Assembly (NCBI RefSeq): GCF_029637705.1
Contig: NZ_CP121252.1
Coordinates: forward strand, 744,001-808,000
Origin: Citricoccus muralis
GTDB lineage: Bacteria > Actinomycetota > Actinomycetes > Actinomycetales > Micrococcaceae
DNA length: 64,000 nt
Direction of reading: 5' to 3'
Shown: positions 17,001 to 25,262 of the stretch, piece by piece
How positions within the stretch are numbered: the stretch's first letter is position 1
Layout: each line of letters begins with the position of its first letter
The notes under the pieces: model-generated
Database searches by the model: none
What the model was told of the DNA's origin: nothing
Seen by the model: only the letters and a program-made list of their open reading frames with translations
Program-made: the position numbers and the translations under genes

Positions 17001-19410
17001 CGGATACTTCAAGGAGGGATGGGTCCTATCTCTGCATGGGCCCTCGGTGCCGGTCGCCTTCGCACCAGTTGCGGACCACCAATGGACGTGTCAGCGGTGT
17101 GGCTTCGTACACCTTCATCCTTCTGCCGGAGTTTGTACGAATCGAGGCTGCAACTTCTCAGGGTTGATAGCTCGCAGGCGCTCTGACGTCGAGACGGACT
17201 ACTATGGCTGGTTGGGTACTCGGGATGTGAGGCGAATCGCCGTAGCCGAATTGACGGCACAGACCAAGCCTGCTGCTGAGCAGCGTAAACGTCAACGCTG
17301 GTTCAAAGGGATTCAGTTGCCAGAGCCGGAGGAGAACAACCTGACGTGCCAATTGGACGTTCTGAGCGTGACGACGACCATGGAAGTGGGCGTGGATATC
17401 GGCACGCTCAACGCAACAGTGATGGCCAACATGCCGCCACAGCGCTTCAACTACCAACAGCGTGTGGGCCGCGCTGGTCGAGCCGGCCAAGCATTCTCTT
17501 TTGCGGTTACCTCATGCCGCGACTCGGCACACGATGAGTACTACTTTAATAACGCCTATCGGATGACCGGAGATCTGCCGCCGCAACCTTTCTTGGACCT
17601 CGGACGCGAACGTATCCTGCGCCGTGTAGCGGCAGCGGAGTTCCTAAAACAAGCGTTTGCGTCTTTGGGAGCTGATGCGCCGGCCTGGGGCCCCTCGAGT
17701 CTTCACGGTTCATTCGGGACCACGGAGACATGGCCAAGGTACCGAACGCGCGTCGAGGAGTGGCTGGCCACGAGTCCTACGATCGCGGCTATCACGAAGC
17801 GTGTGTCGGGGTACACGAAAGTAAGCCAGCCCCAGCTGTTGGCCATTGAAAACTGGGCGCGTACCGAATTAGTGTCGACCATCGACCAGGCCATTGAACT
17901 GTCTGACAAGACCGAGAACGAGCTGAGCCTTGTTCTCGCTTTGAGCGGACTACTGCCGTTGTTTGGTTTTCCAACGCGCGTTCGGAATCTTTACTTTGAG
18001 CCTGTCGGCGGGCGGAACATAGATGATTCTGTTGTTGCGGACAGGCCACTTTCCATGGCGATCACGAATTACGCGCCGGGGGCTGAAGTGGTTCGAGACG
18101 GACTGATGCATCTTGGCGCCGGTTTCGCGCACTACGCCAAGAAGGGCACCGCTTGGGTTCCCGCCGATCCCCTTGGACCGCGGCACTCGGTTGTAAAATG
18201 CCGTAGCTGCAACAAGACGTCACTCGGTCACGAGAGTGCAGACGTCACTACATCTGAGGGGAGTTGCATGAACTGTGGCGGTCCTGCCGATGAGTTTGAT
18301 CTATATGAGCCGCGCGGTTTCAGGTCGACTTATCGTGATCGACCATTCCGGCTAGATGGGTCTCGCAGCCAAGGAAGAAGTGACCCGACTTTCGTACCGG
18401 CCGGGTCCCCGACGGAGGAACATTCAGTTCTGGCAGTTGACGTCAAGCTGTATGAGCAGAGCCAAATCCTCCAATATAACGACTATCGCGGTGACCTATT
18501 CGAGCTGAAGCGACAGCCGGACGAATCAGTTATTGCCGTTAATAAGGGCTTGTATGGCCCCAAATGGAAGGGGCAACCCTCCGGAGGCGTCGAGCTTGGT
18601 CGGGCCGCTATAGGAGAAATTAAGACCACAGATACGATGACGCTGGATTTGGCGCGCGCCAAGACCTCCAACGGCGGCTTGTACATCGGCGCTGATGACC
18701 TGCCAGCAGGACTAAGCGCGATGTGGTCTTTCGCAGAGGTTCTGCGTAGTGGTGCCAAGTCTTTGCTGGACATTGATCCGCAGGAAATGCAGATCGGTCT
18801 CGACGTGTACTCACGCGAGAAGCATCCGATGGCACGAGCATTCATGTCAGATACCTTAGACAATGGTGCCGGCTATGCCATTGAAATCGCCAAAGCCGAT
18901 AACGTTGAGGTACTGCTCTTGGACACCAGGGAACGCATTACGGAACGGTTCGAAAATAACGGTCACCTGTCCTGCACGACATCCTGCCCAGACTGTCTTC
19001 GGACATGGGATAATCAGCGTCGGCATGGTGTGCTGGACTGGCGGCTCGCGCTGGATGTTCTTGACCTGAGTGCCGGTTTCGACCTGAACTTGCGTCGGTG
19101 GTTCTCCCGCACTGAGGAGCTTCGCTCCCTCGTCGCGCCCATTCATGACGGCGCACAGATAGTGACAGCGGGTACGTTTGAGGTTCCGGTCGTAACGCTG
19201 GACGAAGACGGCATCGGCGTCGTCATCGGACATCCATTATGGTTCCGGAATGGTGAAGAGACGGATGCACAAAGGCAAGCAATGTCCGAGGCTGCACAAG
19301 AACTGCCGGGCTTGCAACTTTCCCAGAGCGACCATGTTGAATTCGAGAAGAACGCCCTGTCGGTATTGGTGCGAGCACTTGACAGGAATGGTAAATATGA
19401 GTGGGTTTAG
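14041..19410 (+). CDS. druE: DruE-like giant DEAD/DEAH helicase with DUF1998
   Basis: This is a 1789-aa superfamily 2 helicase. Walker A TSGTGSGKTEA lies at about 123-133, the DEAH-box variant VDELHSYRG at about 327-335, and the SAT-like IIGASASL at about 366. The C-terminal lobe has FTDNRDTAARTAA at about 715 and LSVTTTMEVGVDIGTLN with QQRVGRAGRAG at about 1108-1150. Several cysteine pairs (CSNRYC, CDDCG, CSECGD, CPQCG, CQRCG, CRSCN, CMNCGG) suggest zinc binding, and CTTSCPDCLRTWDNQ-type sequence near residue 1645 is typical of DUF1998 helicases. I chose TTG 14041, which overlaps the druH stop (TTGA) and has GGAAAGG upstream. ATG 14062 is the alternative. In Druantia this is the shared core protein needed for phage resistance. 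DISARM DrmA and MrfA-like helicases also carry DUF1998 but differ in length and partners. Confidence 0.7.
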   Translation: MSVKPNPMSLAADLQEAFSRYYATNYALRSPGLAADRAELLALPDQVFKEPLIEPVIPYPSTDDMVETAIRAGYSEAVATTVGDALFRKHARPGESAKLRRHQAESILVNRGVGEVGKHNIVVTSGTGSGKTEAILLPILLRLVAESETWENPGPVNTWWKGGGYSPIRKNESRQAALRALILYPTNALVEDQLTRLRLAFRRISQSMPQARLWLGRYTGATPGNNVMPKIGAASGVVGRVMEDLRDLENEFASLTRSGLVSDEDLSLFTDPAEHEMVARWDMVQSPPDVMVSNFSMINAILMRDFEAPMFRQTHEWLEESEDHVFTLAVDELHSYRGSSGSEIALLLRRLMDRLGLETDSPQLRIIGASASLNDDSQGLEFLEEFFGTSRSTFAVSSGQPKTLHANLPLATSEILKQASDGTLQSRSAELSEALAVACFDESERRYRAQYLTTLADRVFGGEDSEQRALAAVMSAIAEGDEVGVPLRGHIFARVLSGLWACSNRYCEGVEDGRRDEYRNVGKAFSRPISVCDDCGSRVLELILCSECGDTSLGGYILPQGEGEESLSATPSGVLADPPGLLTNRRRADYRWFWPTADGVEPIGVRKTWAAKGFKLGWAPARLTADGRLTQQGDDGTNGWVLNVAGKPGAEATPAVPGRCPQCGQENRQDDGFTSGSVFTPLQGHATSPSQSTSVYLRQLPRLLGERPEDYRTIVFTDNRDTAARTAASLSAQQFKDILVQNVVRGLKDVAQTDTADLLIRYLDDSEGLTAAEEARVMHVMKSNKAAYKAATRVSIGHFDASDEATLQELRDQDSTAISWPDLRVRVESSFVELGVSPGGPIPYAQAIQGVPWYRYFDPPREGQWVPEGPTQSDQVRQKLERMLDEELASQIFDGGRRDIESVGVAWLQANVDNEGSGLDGDISQQVASSCLRILGMAGIHEGRRQYNADGIKVPSPVARYLENVSALHGVDATQLENWVYAAFKSSGYFKEGWVLSLHGPSVPVAFAPVADHQWTCQRCGFVHLHPSAGVCTNRGCNFSGLIARRRSDVETDYYGWLGTRDVRRIAVAELTAQTKPAAEQRKRQRWFKGIQLPEPEENNLTCQLDVLSVTTTMEVGVDIGTLNATVMANMPPQRFNYQQRVGRAGRAGQAFSFAVTSCRDSAHDEYYFNNAYRMTGDLPPQPFLDLGRERILRRVAAAEFLKQAFASLGADAPAWGPSSLHGSFGTTETWPRYRTRVEEWLATSPTIAAITKRVSGYTKVSQPQLLAIENWARTELVSTIDQAIELSDKTENELSLVLALSGLLPLFGFPTRVRNLYFEPVGGRNIDDSVVADRPLSMAITNYAPGAEVVRDGLMHLGAGFAHYAKKGTAWVPADPLGPRHSVVKCRSCNKTSLGHESADVTTSEGSCMNCGGPADEFDLYEPRGFRSTYRDRPFRLDGSRSQGRSDPTFVPAGSPTEEHSVLAVDVKLYEQSQILQYNDYRGDLFELKRQPDESVIAVNKGLYGPKWKGQPSGGVELGRAAIGEIKTTDTMTLDLARAKTSNGGLYIGADDLPAGLSAMWSFAEVLRSGAKSLLDIDPQEMQIGLDVYSREKHPMARAFMSDTLDNGAGYAIEIAKADNVEVLLLDTRERITERFENNGHLSCTTSCPDCLRTWDNQRRHGVLDWRLALDVLDLSAGFDLNLRRWFSRTEELRSLVAPIHDGAQIVTAGTFEVPVVTLDEDGIGVVIGHPLWFRNGEETDAQRQAMSEAAQELPGLQLSQSDHVEFEKNALSVLVRALDRNGKYEWV

Positions 19411-19503
19411 TGTGAATTCCCGCAGTGCAGAAACCTTTATTGAATAAGGTAATTAGTATGAACGGCGCCACCCGCGATGTTCCTCTCTCAGGAAAGTCCA
19501 GGA

Positions 19504-19677
19504 TCAGTGGTTAAGCGCGTCGGCCAAAGACGGCCAGTCGTTCGCGTCATCATCCGTGCCGCCCTGCCAAAGTGAGCCGGGATCACAGTAGTATGTTGGG
19601 GCTCCATCTGCTGCGGTGAACCAGGCCTGCTTGGCTACCTTGACCCCAGGTGCCAAGCGTGGGCTGTCCACAGGTGT
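19504..19677 (-). pseudogene. C-terminal remnant of an unknown protein
   Basis: On the minus strand 57 codons run from just after a TAG (19680-19678) to TGA at 19506-19504. They end with a protein-like sequence (KQAWFTAADGAPTYYCDPGS, then LWQGGTDDDANDWPSLADAL). There is no start codon or ribosome site. It looks like the tail of a gene whose rest was lost upstream, where 19680-20089 shows no continuing frame. Confidence 0.3.
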
Positions 19678-20192
19678 CTATGGCCGATACGTCAGCAGAA
19701 CATTGTGGTTGGCATTCAATATTGTGACCAAGTGCCCCAAGATGTGGGACATAGAGCCGAAGGTTCACGGCGGTGCGGCCTTCGTACGCCGGGTCTCCAG
19801 AACGATGCCAGACGTGCTGTTCCAGCTGGTTGCCCAGAGCGAGGCTAGGAAGGCACAGGGAACTTCGGGACGGGAGCACGGGGCAACCCTTGGCCGAGAG
19901 GACGGTAGTCCGCTCTTCGCCCGTTGGCTCTGGGCCGGTTTCTGGAGCTTCATGTCGGTATGAATGTCCGTGCGTCCCTAGAGGGTTCGGAAGGCTGACG
20001 GTGTCCACTGAGGTGCGCCCGGTCATAAGCATCGCGCGACGGCGAAACCGCCGCGGAGCAGCTCTTTGTCGAGGTGATGCATCGTGAGGCCTGAGTCGTG
20101 CCATGTTTGTTGAAAATAAGTGGTCGAGGGGTGTAGATCGTTGATATTCCGCGGTTCGGGTTCCTGAATCTACGCACTAATCGTGTGCCGAC

Positions 20193-20198
20193 TAGACT
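20193..20198 (+). promoter_or_regulatory. -10 box TAGACT before the IS1634 transposase
   Basis: TAGACT is followed by 6 nt and then GTG 20205, the spacing of a leaderless actinobacterial promoter. No clear -35 is seen. Confidence 0.4.
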
Positions 20199-20204
20199 GT
20201 GCAG

Positions 20205-21746
20205 GTGGGCTTGTTCGTGCGGAAAGTGAAGACCGCTTCAGGAGCGACCGCGGTCCAGATTGCTCATACCAAGCGCGGGATCCAGAAGATCGTAGAACAC
20301 ATCGGCTCCGGGCATACTGATGCCGAGATCGCCGCACTGGTTCATATCGCGAAAACCAAGATCGCAGGGGATCAAGAAGAACTCGACCTCGAACTTCCCA
20401 GCACCCCGGACCAACCGGGTGCTCAGCCCAGCGTTGCGCTCATCGGGCCGAGGGGGACGGGTTCCTCAGCTCAACTGCTGTGGAACGTGTTGGAGGACGC
20501 GTATCAGCATCTGGGCTTCACCGGGGTGGGGAACACGGTGTTCCAGAAGCTGGTGTTAGCCCGACTGATCGAGCCGACCTCGAAAACGGACACGATCCGT
20601 GTCCTGGAAGAACTCGGCGTGAAGGCCCCGTCATTGCGCACGATCTGGCGTACCCTGGCTGAATCCATTAGCCAGGACTGGCGGGATGGGTTCAGCCGGG
20701 CAGCCTACGCACACGCCCTGAAGACCGCAGGCCATGCTGGCTTGTCTGTGGTGCTTTATGACGTCACGACCTTGTACTTCGACGCCAATGACGAAGACGA
20801 GCTACGCAAAGTCGGGATGAGTAAAGAACGCAGAGTCGATCCACAGATCGTGGTCGGGTTACTGGTGGATCGTGAGGGGTTCCCTTTAGAGATCCACTGT
20901 TTCGAAGGCAACAAGGCCGAGACCTTGACCCTGGTCCCGGTGCTGCGGTCTTTCCAAGACCGTCACCAGGTCAAGGATCTGGTGGTCGTCGCTGATGCGG
21001 GGATGCTCTCAGCAGCCAACCTCAATGCTTTGGAGGATGCGGGGTTCTCTTTCATTGTCGGCTCGAGGATCACGAAAGCCCCGTATGACCTGGCGGAGCA
21101 TTTCGACCGTCATGGCACTTACTTCACCGACGGGCAGGTCCTGGAATCATCACGCACCATGGGTACCGGCACTAATGCCAGGGCGCGCAGGGTGGTGTAT
21201 CACTACTCGTTCCAGCGTGAGAAGCGCGATAACTACTCGTTGAATAAGCAGATCGAGAAAGCAGAGAAAGTCGCCTCCGGGGCCCGGCCAGTGCGCAAGG
21301 ACCGGTTCGTGAAACTCACCGGGAAGAAACCCGGGGTGGATTGGGCGCTGGTCGAGCGAGCCAGACAGCTACTGGGTTTGAAAGGCTACGTGACGAATAT
21401 TAGCCCGCAGGTCTTGGAGGGTGGCGCAGTGGTTGCTGCGTATCACGATCTGTGGAAGGTCGAGAAGTCATTCCGGATGGCGAAGAGCGATCTCCGTGCC
21501 CGGCCGATGTTCCATCATCAGCGGGACTCGATCGAGGCGCACTTGACGATCGTGTTCTGCGCGCTGGCCGTAGCTCGTCACCTGCAAGCAGTGACTGGGG
21601 TGAGTATCAAGAAACTCGTGCAAGCGCTGAGACCTTTGCGGACGGTCACGATTGATATCAATGGGCAACAGCTCACCGCGGCTCCGTCCATCCCCGCAGA
21701 CGCCCAGAAACTGCTCGACTCGTTGGTCTCAAAAACTACGCACTAA
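20205..21746 (+). CDS. IS1634-family transposase (IS4-like DDE)
   Basis: The protein of about 513 aa starts VGLFVRKVKTASGATAVQIA, the usual opening of IS1634 transposases. A DDE_Tnp_1 core follows: SVVLYDVTTLYFDAND (first Asp), VVVADAGMLSAANLNAL (second Asp) and WKVEKSFRMAKSDLRARPMF (catalytic Glu in the 'EKSFR' motif). All three are present, so the enzyme should be active. GTG 20205 is preferred because it lies 6 nt after a -10-like TAGACT, and GTG 20199, two codons earlier, would overlap that box. The gene stops 3 nt before the right inverted repeat. It is the last accessory gene before tRNA-Ser(UGA). Confidence 0.92.
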   Translation: MGLFVRKVKTASGATAVQIAHTKRGIQKIVEHIGSGHTDAEIAALVHIAKTKIAGDQEELDLELPSTPDQPGAQPSVALIGPRGTGSSAQLLWNVLEDAYQHLGFTGVGNTVFQKLVLARLIEPTSKTDTIRVLEELGVKAPSLRTIWRTLAESISQDWRDGFSRAAYAHALKTAGHAGLSVVLYDVTTLYFDANDEDELRKVGMSKERRVDPQIVVGLLVDREGFPLEIHCFEGNKAETLTLVPVLRSFQDRHQVKDLVVVADAGMLSAANLNALEDAGFSFIVGSRITKAPYDLAEHFDRHGTYFTDGQVLESSRTMGTGTNARARRVVYHYSFQREKRDNYSLNKQIEKAEKVASGARPVRKDRFVKLTGKKPGVDWALVERARQLLGLKGYVTNISPQVLEGGAVVAAYHDLWKVEKSFRMAKSDLRARPMFHHQRDSIEAHLTIVFCALAVARHLQAVTGVSIKKLVQALRPLRTVTIDINGQQLTAAPSIPADAQKLLDSLVSKTTH

Positions 21747-21827
21747 ATCTGGCACGACTCAGGTGAGGCGTCCCGCGCCGATGGACACGCTTTGGGCATG
21801 GAATAGGCCTCATCCGACCCTGGAACG

Positions 21828-21862
21828 AAGGAAGCGGCCCCGATAATCGGGGCCGCTTCCTT
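21828..21862 (-). terminator. Intrinsic terminator for tRNA-Ser(UGA)
   Basis: AAGGAAGCGGCCCCGA (21828-21843) pairs perfectly with TCGGGGCCGCTTCCTT (21847-21862) around TAA. It lies 9 nt beyond the tRNA 3' end on the minus strand and is close to symmetric, so it may work both ways. Confidence 0.75.
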
Positions 21863-21871
21863 GTCTTCGCG

Positions 21872-21959
21872 CGGATGGTAAGAGATTCGAACTCTTGAGA
21901 CGGGGTTACCGCCTACTGGTTTTCAAGACCAGCTCCTTCGGCCGCTCGGACAACCATCC
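21872..21959 (-). tRNA. tRNA-Ser (anticodon UGA)
   Basis: An 88-nt class II tRNA on the minus strand. The acceptor GGATGGT pairs with ACCATCC, anticodon stem CTGGT/ACCAG closes loop CTTGAAA (anticodon TGA), and there is a long variable arm and a GTTCGAATC T loop. CCA is not encoded. It reads UCA and related serine codons and marks the right edge of the accessory region. Confidence 0.97.
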
Positions 21960-22032
21960 TGGCCGTTCTATCTTACAGGCAGGCCGCAGGGGATCCGCAA
22001 AGCGAGCAATTCCTTGACCAGGAACGCCGGTC

Positions 22033-23079
22033 ATGGGTGATGATGGAGCCATGACTCCCACCACCTCCACCATGTCTGCCATTGACTTTGAAACTCCCGC
22101 GGGCGAGGAGAAGCCCAGCTTCAAGCATCCGGCGGAGGTGGTGGTGAACCAGCACCCACTGCCGAGCCCAGGGCCGGGCGAAGTGCTGATCAAGGTGGCC
22201 GCGGCCGGACTCAACAATCTAGACCTGCTGCAACGGGCCGGAGACTATCCGGTACCCGAGGGCGCCTCCGAGGTGCCCGGGGTGGAAGTGTCCGGCACCA
22301 TCGAAGCGGTGGGCGCCGGGGTGGTCTCCTGGGACTTCGGCGCCCCGGTCTGCGCGCTGCTGGCCGGCGGCGGCTACGCCGAATACGTGACGGTGGATGC
22401 GCGCCAGGTGCTACCCGTTCCGGACAGGATCCCGCTGGTAGAAGCGGCCGGGCTGCCCGAGGTGGCGGCCACCTGCTGGACGAACCTGGTGATGCAGGCC
22501 GGGGCCGAACCCGGGGACTGGGTGCTCGTGCACGGCGGCACTGGCGGTATTGGCTCGTTCGCGTTGCAGATGCTGGCTGCGTATGACGCCCAGCCGATCG
22601 CGACCGTGGGCTCGGAAGAGAAGCGCCAGCAGGCTATGTCCTTGGGCGCGGTGGAGGCCATCAACTATCGCGATGAGGATTTTGCCGAACGGGTGCATGA
22701 GATCACCGAAGGCCACGGTGCCGATGTCATCCTCGACGTCGTGGGCGGAAAATATCTGGAAGACAATGTGCGCGCGCTGGCCCACGGCGGGTGCGTGATC
22801 ACCATTGGGCTGAGCGGGGGAGCCCAAGGCACCCTGCCGCTGCAGCAACTGATGGCCAAGCGGGGTTGGATCACCGGCTCCACCCTGCGCTCACGCTCCG
22901 TGGAGGAGAAGGCCGAGGTGATCGCCCAGGTGCGCGAGCACGTGTGGCCGATGATCGCCTCCGGTGCGATCAGCCCCAGCATCGCGAAAACCTTCCCGAT
23001 GGCGGAGGCGGAGCGGGCACTCGAATATTTCGCCAGCGACGGCCGGACCGGCAAAATCCTGCTGGTCATGGAACACTAG
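22033..23079 (+). CDS. NAD(P)H-quinone oxidoreductase, zinc-free MDR/PIG3 type
   Basis: This 348-aa medium-chain dehydrogenase/reductase has a GroES-like N-terminal half (GPGEVLIKVAAAGLNNLDLL) and a Rossmann half with HGGTGGIGSFALQMLAAY. The zinc ligands of alcohol dehydrogenases are absent, and N-N-D-L-L takes the catalytic position as in quinone oxidoreductases (QOR/PIG3/TED2). It probably uses NADPH to reduce quinones or enones in the cytoplasm. Length is about 20 aa over the family norm because of an N-terminal tail. ATG 22033 has AGGA 9 nt upstream, and ATG 22051 is an alternative. The next gene follows 36 bp later in the same direction, so the two may be cotranscribed. Confidence 0.9.
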   Translation: MGDDGAMTPTTSTMSAIDFETPAGEEKPSFKHPAEVVVNQHPLPSPGPGEVLIKVAAAGLNNLDLLQRAGDYPVPEGASEVPGVEVSGTIEAVGAGVVSWDFGAPVCALLAGGGYAEYVTVDARQVLPVPDRIPLVEAAGLPEVAATCWTNLVMQAGAEPGDWVLVHGGTGGIGSFALQMLAAYDAQPIATVGSEEKRQQAMSLGAVEAINYRDEDFAERVHEITEGHGADVILDVVGGKYLEDNVRALAHGGCVITIGLSGGAQGTLPLQQLMAKRGWITGSTLRSRSVEEKAEVIAQVREHVWPMIASGAISPSIAKTFPMAEAERALEYFASDGRTGKILLVMEH

Positions 23080-23115
23080 AGTCATGACATCGCACCTAAC
23101 CGGGGGGTCGCGCCG

Positions 23116-23580
23116 ATGCCGCTAGGCCCCTTTGCCCGGCGTCGACAAGCGAAAAAGGATGACGACGAACTCGGCCACGAGCTCTGGCGGCGCGCCCATG
23201 ACTGGTTTCGCCGTTCACTCGACCGCTACTGGCAGGTCGTGAATGAGGCCGAAGGTAGCGTGCCCGTCGAGGAACACAACGGACTCGTGCATGCCGGCAA
23301 TGTGTTGACCGATGTGGCCGACCGGGTGCGTAGCCTCTGCGTGCGTGCACACGCCCTGTATCCGGGGGCTGGGATGGATGTGCCCTCCGGTGCTCAGGAC
23401 GTGCACCGGGTGCTCTCGCGTGCTGCCAACCATCTGGCCACCGTGGCCCAGGCTGCCGCGATGTTTAGGCTGGGGCAGACGGACGTGCTCACGGTCGGGC
23501 GCCGCGCGGAGCGGGTCATCGAAGATGTGGACGAAGCCGAACGGCTCGCGGCCCAGTGGGAAGAATCCACCGGCCGTTAA
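23116..23580 (+). CDS. Conserved actinobacterial hypothetical protein, 154 aa
   Basis: A soluble, mostly helical 154-aa protein with a charged N-terminus (RRRQAKKDDDELGHELWRRA) and regular helices rich in Ala, Val and Glu. Similar short proteins occur beside quinone oxidoreductase genes in Micrococcaceae, but no function is known. There is no signal peptide or membrane span. Start ATG 23116 has a GGGGGG stretch upstream as a loose ribosome site. It ends 8 bp before the convergent tRNA-Thr gene, and no terminator hairpin fits between them. Confidence 0.65.
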   Translation: MPLGPFARRRQAKKDDDELGHELWRRAHDWFRRSLDRYWQVVNEAEGSVPVEEHNGLVHAGNVLTDVADRVRSLCVRAHALYPGAGMDVPSGAQDVHRVLSRAANHLATVAQAAAMFRLGQTDVLTVGRRAERVIEDVDEAERLAAQWEESTGR

Positions 23581-23588
23581 AGAGTGAG

Positions 23589-23662
23589 AGCCTCCTACCG
23601 GATTCGAACCGGTGACCTGCTCTTTACGAGGGAGCTGCTCTGGCCAGCTGAGCTAAGGAGGC
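23589..23662 (-). tRNA. tRNA-Thr (anticodon CGU)
   Basis: A 74-nt tRNA on the minus strand. The acceptor GCCTCCT pairs with AGGAGGC, the D arm is GCTC...GAGC, the anticodon loop is CTCGTAA (anticodon CGT), and the T loop is GTTCGAATC. CCA is not encoded. The anticodon stem GCTCC/AGAGC has a C-A mismatch at the 31-39 pair next to the loop. Confidence 0.95.
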
Positions 23663-23728
23663 AACGCGGCATGCACGATGCCACGAGAAGACATCTTAGC
23701 CGTACAGCGGGGCTCTGAGCAAAGCGCA

Positions 23729-25237
23729 TCAGCAGGTGGTGCCGTCCTCGGGAACGGTGCCGTCGACAAAGTAGTCATCCACCAGGATGGCGATGCACTC
23801 GTTCTGCGGGCCGTAGGAGCCGTGCCCCTCGCCCTCGTTGGTGATGAGTACCCCGGAGTCGAGCTGCTCGGCCAGGGCGGGGGACCACTCGTAGGGGGTG
23901 GCCGGGTCGCCGGTGGTGCCGATCACCAGGATCGGGGCCGCGCCCTCGGCGGAGACCGTGTCCACCGAGTCGGCGCCGTCGTGAGGCCACTCGGCACAGT
24001 TGATCCCGCCATAGGCCAGATAGGCGCCGAAGGTGGGGGAGGCCTCGGCCAACTGGTCGGCGTGGGTGCGCATCTGATCAGGATCATCAGCGCGCGGGTA
24101 GTCCAGGCAGTTGATCGCGGTGAACGCGGACTGGATGTTGGAAGAGTAGGTGCCGTCCTGCTCGCGCCCGGCATTGAGATCGGCGAAATACAACATCATG
24201 GACGGGTCCCCGTCGAGCGCCATGTTGAATCCCTCGCTGAGGATCGGCCAGCTCTGCTGCGAGTACAGCGGGGTGATGAACCCGGAGACCAAGGTGGACG
24301 CGGGAACGATGCGGCCGTCCTGGGCCGTCTGAGGGTTCTCCTTGGCCTCCTCGAAGGCGGCCTGCACGGCAGCGACGACGTCGTCCTCGGTGGTGCCGGC
24401 TTGGCAGGTGGCTTCCTCGGCGCACCATGCCGCCCAGGAACCCAGCGCCTGCTCGAAACCGGCGGCCTGACCGGTGGCGACCTCTTCCTCGGTCAGCGAC
24501 GGGTCCAGTGCGCCGTCGAGCACCATGGTTCCGACGTTCTCGGGGAACAGGTCGGCGTAGGTGGCACCCAGTTTGGTGCCGTAAGAGAAGCCCAGGTAGT
24601 TCAGCTGCTCGCTGGAGCCGAGCACAGAGCGCAGCACGTCCATGTCCCGGGCGGCGGATTCGGTGTCGACAAAGCCCAGCACCTCGCTGGTGTTCTCCTC
24701 GCAGGCTCGGGCGAACTCGGCGGCCATCTCAGCCGCGGTGGCCAGACCCTCCTCGGTGGAGGGGTCGTAGCTGACCTGGCGCTGTTCGTCGGTCTCCGCA
24801 TCGGACAGGCAGCGCACCGGCTCGGACCGGGAGACCCCGCGAGGGTCGAAGCCCACCACGGTGTAGGCCTCGCGCAGGGTCTCGGTGGTGACGGTGTCCA
24901 GATAGTCGACGACAACGTCCACACCGGAGGAGCCGGGGCCGCCCGGGTTCACCAGCAGCACGGGCTGATCCGGGTCGGCCTCACCGGACCGGGCGGCGAC
25001 GATCTCGATGGTGTCGCCCTCGGGGTCCGCATAGTCCAGCGGCACCTCGACCCGGGTGCACTCGGAGTTCTCGTCTTCGCAGGTGTCCCAGACGGCGTCC
25101 TGGGTGTAGAACCGCTCGAGGCTGGCCTCAACCTGTTCGGGCGGTGCTTCCTCGGTGGACTCGCAGCCGGTGGCCACCACGGCGGTGAGGGCGAGCAGAC
25201 CGAACCAGCGCAGGCGCCGTCGGGGACTGGGAGACAT
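23729..25237 (-). CDS. Secreted alpha/beta hydrolase lipoprotein, tripeptidyl aminopeptidase type
   Basis: This is a 502-aa exported hydrolase. The N-terminus RRRLRWFGLLALTAVVATGC is a signal peptide with a lipobox ending at C25. The alpha/beta hydrolase fold shows the oxyanion region NPGGPGSSG, the nucleophile elbow GFSYGT with S218, and the C-terminal TAP-like part with the acid in VIGTTGDPATPYEWS and the histidine in GEGHGSYG. This is the SlpD/SlpE/CaeA family, which removes tripeptides or esters outside the cell. ATG 25237 has AAAGGA 9 nt upstream. Longer in-frame starts would destroy the signal peptide. It follows holB on the same strand by 25 bp and could be the last gene of the tmk-holB operon. 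Confidence 0.92.
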   Translation of the reverse strand: MSPSPRRRLRWFGLLALTAVVATGCESTEEAPPEQVEASLERFYTQDAVWDTCEDENSECTRVEVPLDYADPEGDTIEIVAARSGEADPDQPVLLVNPGGPGSSGVDVVVDYLDTVTTETLREAYTVVGFDPRGVSRSEPVRCLSDAETDEQRQVSYDPSTEEGLATAAEMAAEFARACEENTSEVLGFVDTESAARDMDVLRSVLGSSEQLNYLGFSYGTKLGATYADLFPENVGTMVLDGALDPSLTEEEVATGQAAGFEQALGSWAAWCAEEATCQAGTTEDDVVAAVQAAFEEAKENPQTAQDGRIVPASTLVSGFITPLYSQQSWPILSEGFNMALDGDPSMMLYFADLNAGREQDGTYSSNIQSAFTAINCLDYPRADDPDQMRTHADQLAEASPTFGAYLAYGGINCAEWPHDGADSVDTVSAEGAAPILVIGTTGDPATPYEWSPALAEQLDSGVLITNEGEGHGSYGPQNECIAILVDDYFVDGTVPEDGTTC

Positions 25238-25262
25238 AGGGGACGTCCTTTCGGGGGAAGTT

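Larger units (their letters stand above)
20090..21763 (+). mobile_element. IS1634-type insertion sequence (1674 bp)
   Basis: A perfect 14-bp inverted repeat CCTGAGTCGTGCCA ends the element (20090-20103 and 21750-21763). It is flanked by the 5-bp target duplication TGAGG (20085-20089 and 21764-21768). One intact transposase gene fills it. Confidence 0.9.

Noticed and set aside
19583-20104. 173-codon minus-strand frame after druE
   Set aside because: It crosses the end of the IS1634 element and its target duplication, so it cannot be an old gene; the better protein-like stretch is in another frame (19504-19677).
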